From: Clostridiales bacterium
Lineage (GTDB): Bacteria > Bacillota > Clostridia > Oscillospirales > Oscillospiraceae
Assembly: GCA_021201515.1 (NCBI GenBank)
Contig: JAJQET010000134.1
Span: forward strand, 1 to 5,215
Direction of reading: 5' to 3'
Length of the DNA: 5,215 nucleotides
Position 1 is the first letter of the stretch. The number at the start of each line of letters is the position of its first letter. This document shows positions 5,186 through 5,215 of this stretch, piece after piece. The position numbers were made by a program, and so were the translations under genes. The notes under the pieces are model-generated. The model was given only the letters and a program-made list of their open reading frames with translations, ran no database searches and was not told where the DNA came from.

Positions 5186-5215
5186 CTACTTTTCTTGCTC
5201 CGCCAAGAAAAGTAG
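5186..5215. repeat. Perfect 12-bp inverted repeat at window end, probable dispersed palindromic repeat
   Basis: CTACTTTTCTTG (5186-5197) and CAAGAAAAGTAG (5204-5215) are exact reverse complements separated by CTCCGC. The right arm ends at the last base, so the palindrome or a larger element may continue. Similar palindromes built on ACTTTTCTT...AAGAAAAGT occur between genes in many bacterial genomes as I recall, so this is probably one copy of a repeated element. There is no U-run in the visible part to make it a terminator. The perfect symmetry is seen directly; the repeat status is inferred. Confidence 0.65.

Overview
The window is a GC-rich stretch (roughly 60% G+C, coding regions more so). 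It has clostridial AAAGGAG/GGAGG ribosome binding sites and short AT-rich intergenic promoters. The proteins (a cytoplasmic-looking BMP-type binding protein, a DEE-type metallophosphoesterase, a GGNGS/PKTIDND phosphofructokinase and an aldo/keto reductase with an Fe-S tail) suggest a high-GC anaerobic Firmicute of the Oscillospiraceae type (Flavonifractor/Lawsonibacter-like gut bacteria). The assignment rests on remembered family resemblance, not on a search.

Layout. Bases 1-1320 (+) are the 3' part of a BMP-family substrate-binding protein gene whose start lies before the window. After 39 bases, 1360-1965 (+) encodes a small metallophosphoesterase, probably on the same transcript. A strong two-part hairpin with a T-run (1967-2016) ends this unit. 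It sits between the phosphoesterase gene and the convergent 6-phosphofructokinase gene (2042-3127, -). That gene has its own -35/-10 promoter (3202-3230) and a clear ribosome binding site. Upstream of it on the same strand is a NUDIX hydrolase gene of the MutT type (3288-3692, -).

Bases 3693-3960 form a divergent control region. Two outward-facing extended -10 promoters, one for the NUDIX gene and one for the aldo/keto reductase gene, flank an A/T-rich core with a small inverted repeat. Both transcripts are predicted to begin with GC-rich hairpins. The aldo/keto reductase gene (3961-5100, +) encodes a full catalytic domain followed by two four-cysteine [4Fe-4S] motifs. The last 115 bases hold no gene but carry a run of adjacent hairpins, ending in a perfect 12-bp inverted repeat at the window edge that looks like a dispersed palindromic repeat.

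The genes do not form one pathway. They are a glycolytic enzyme, a nucleotide-pool or housekeeping hydrolase, a redox enzyme, a phosphoesterase and a putative intracellular ligand sensor, in separate short transcription units. I see no defence, mobile or otherwise clearly novel system. The points most worth a second look are the phosphofructokinase active-site combination, the apparent lack of an export signal on the BMP protein, the Fe-S tail of the reductase, and the terminal repeat.
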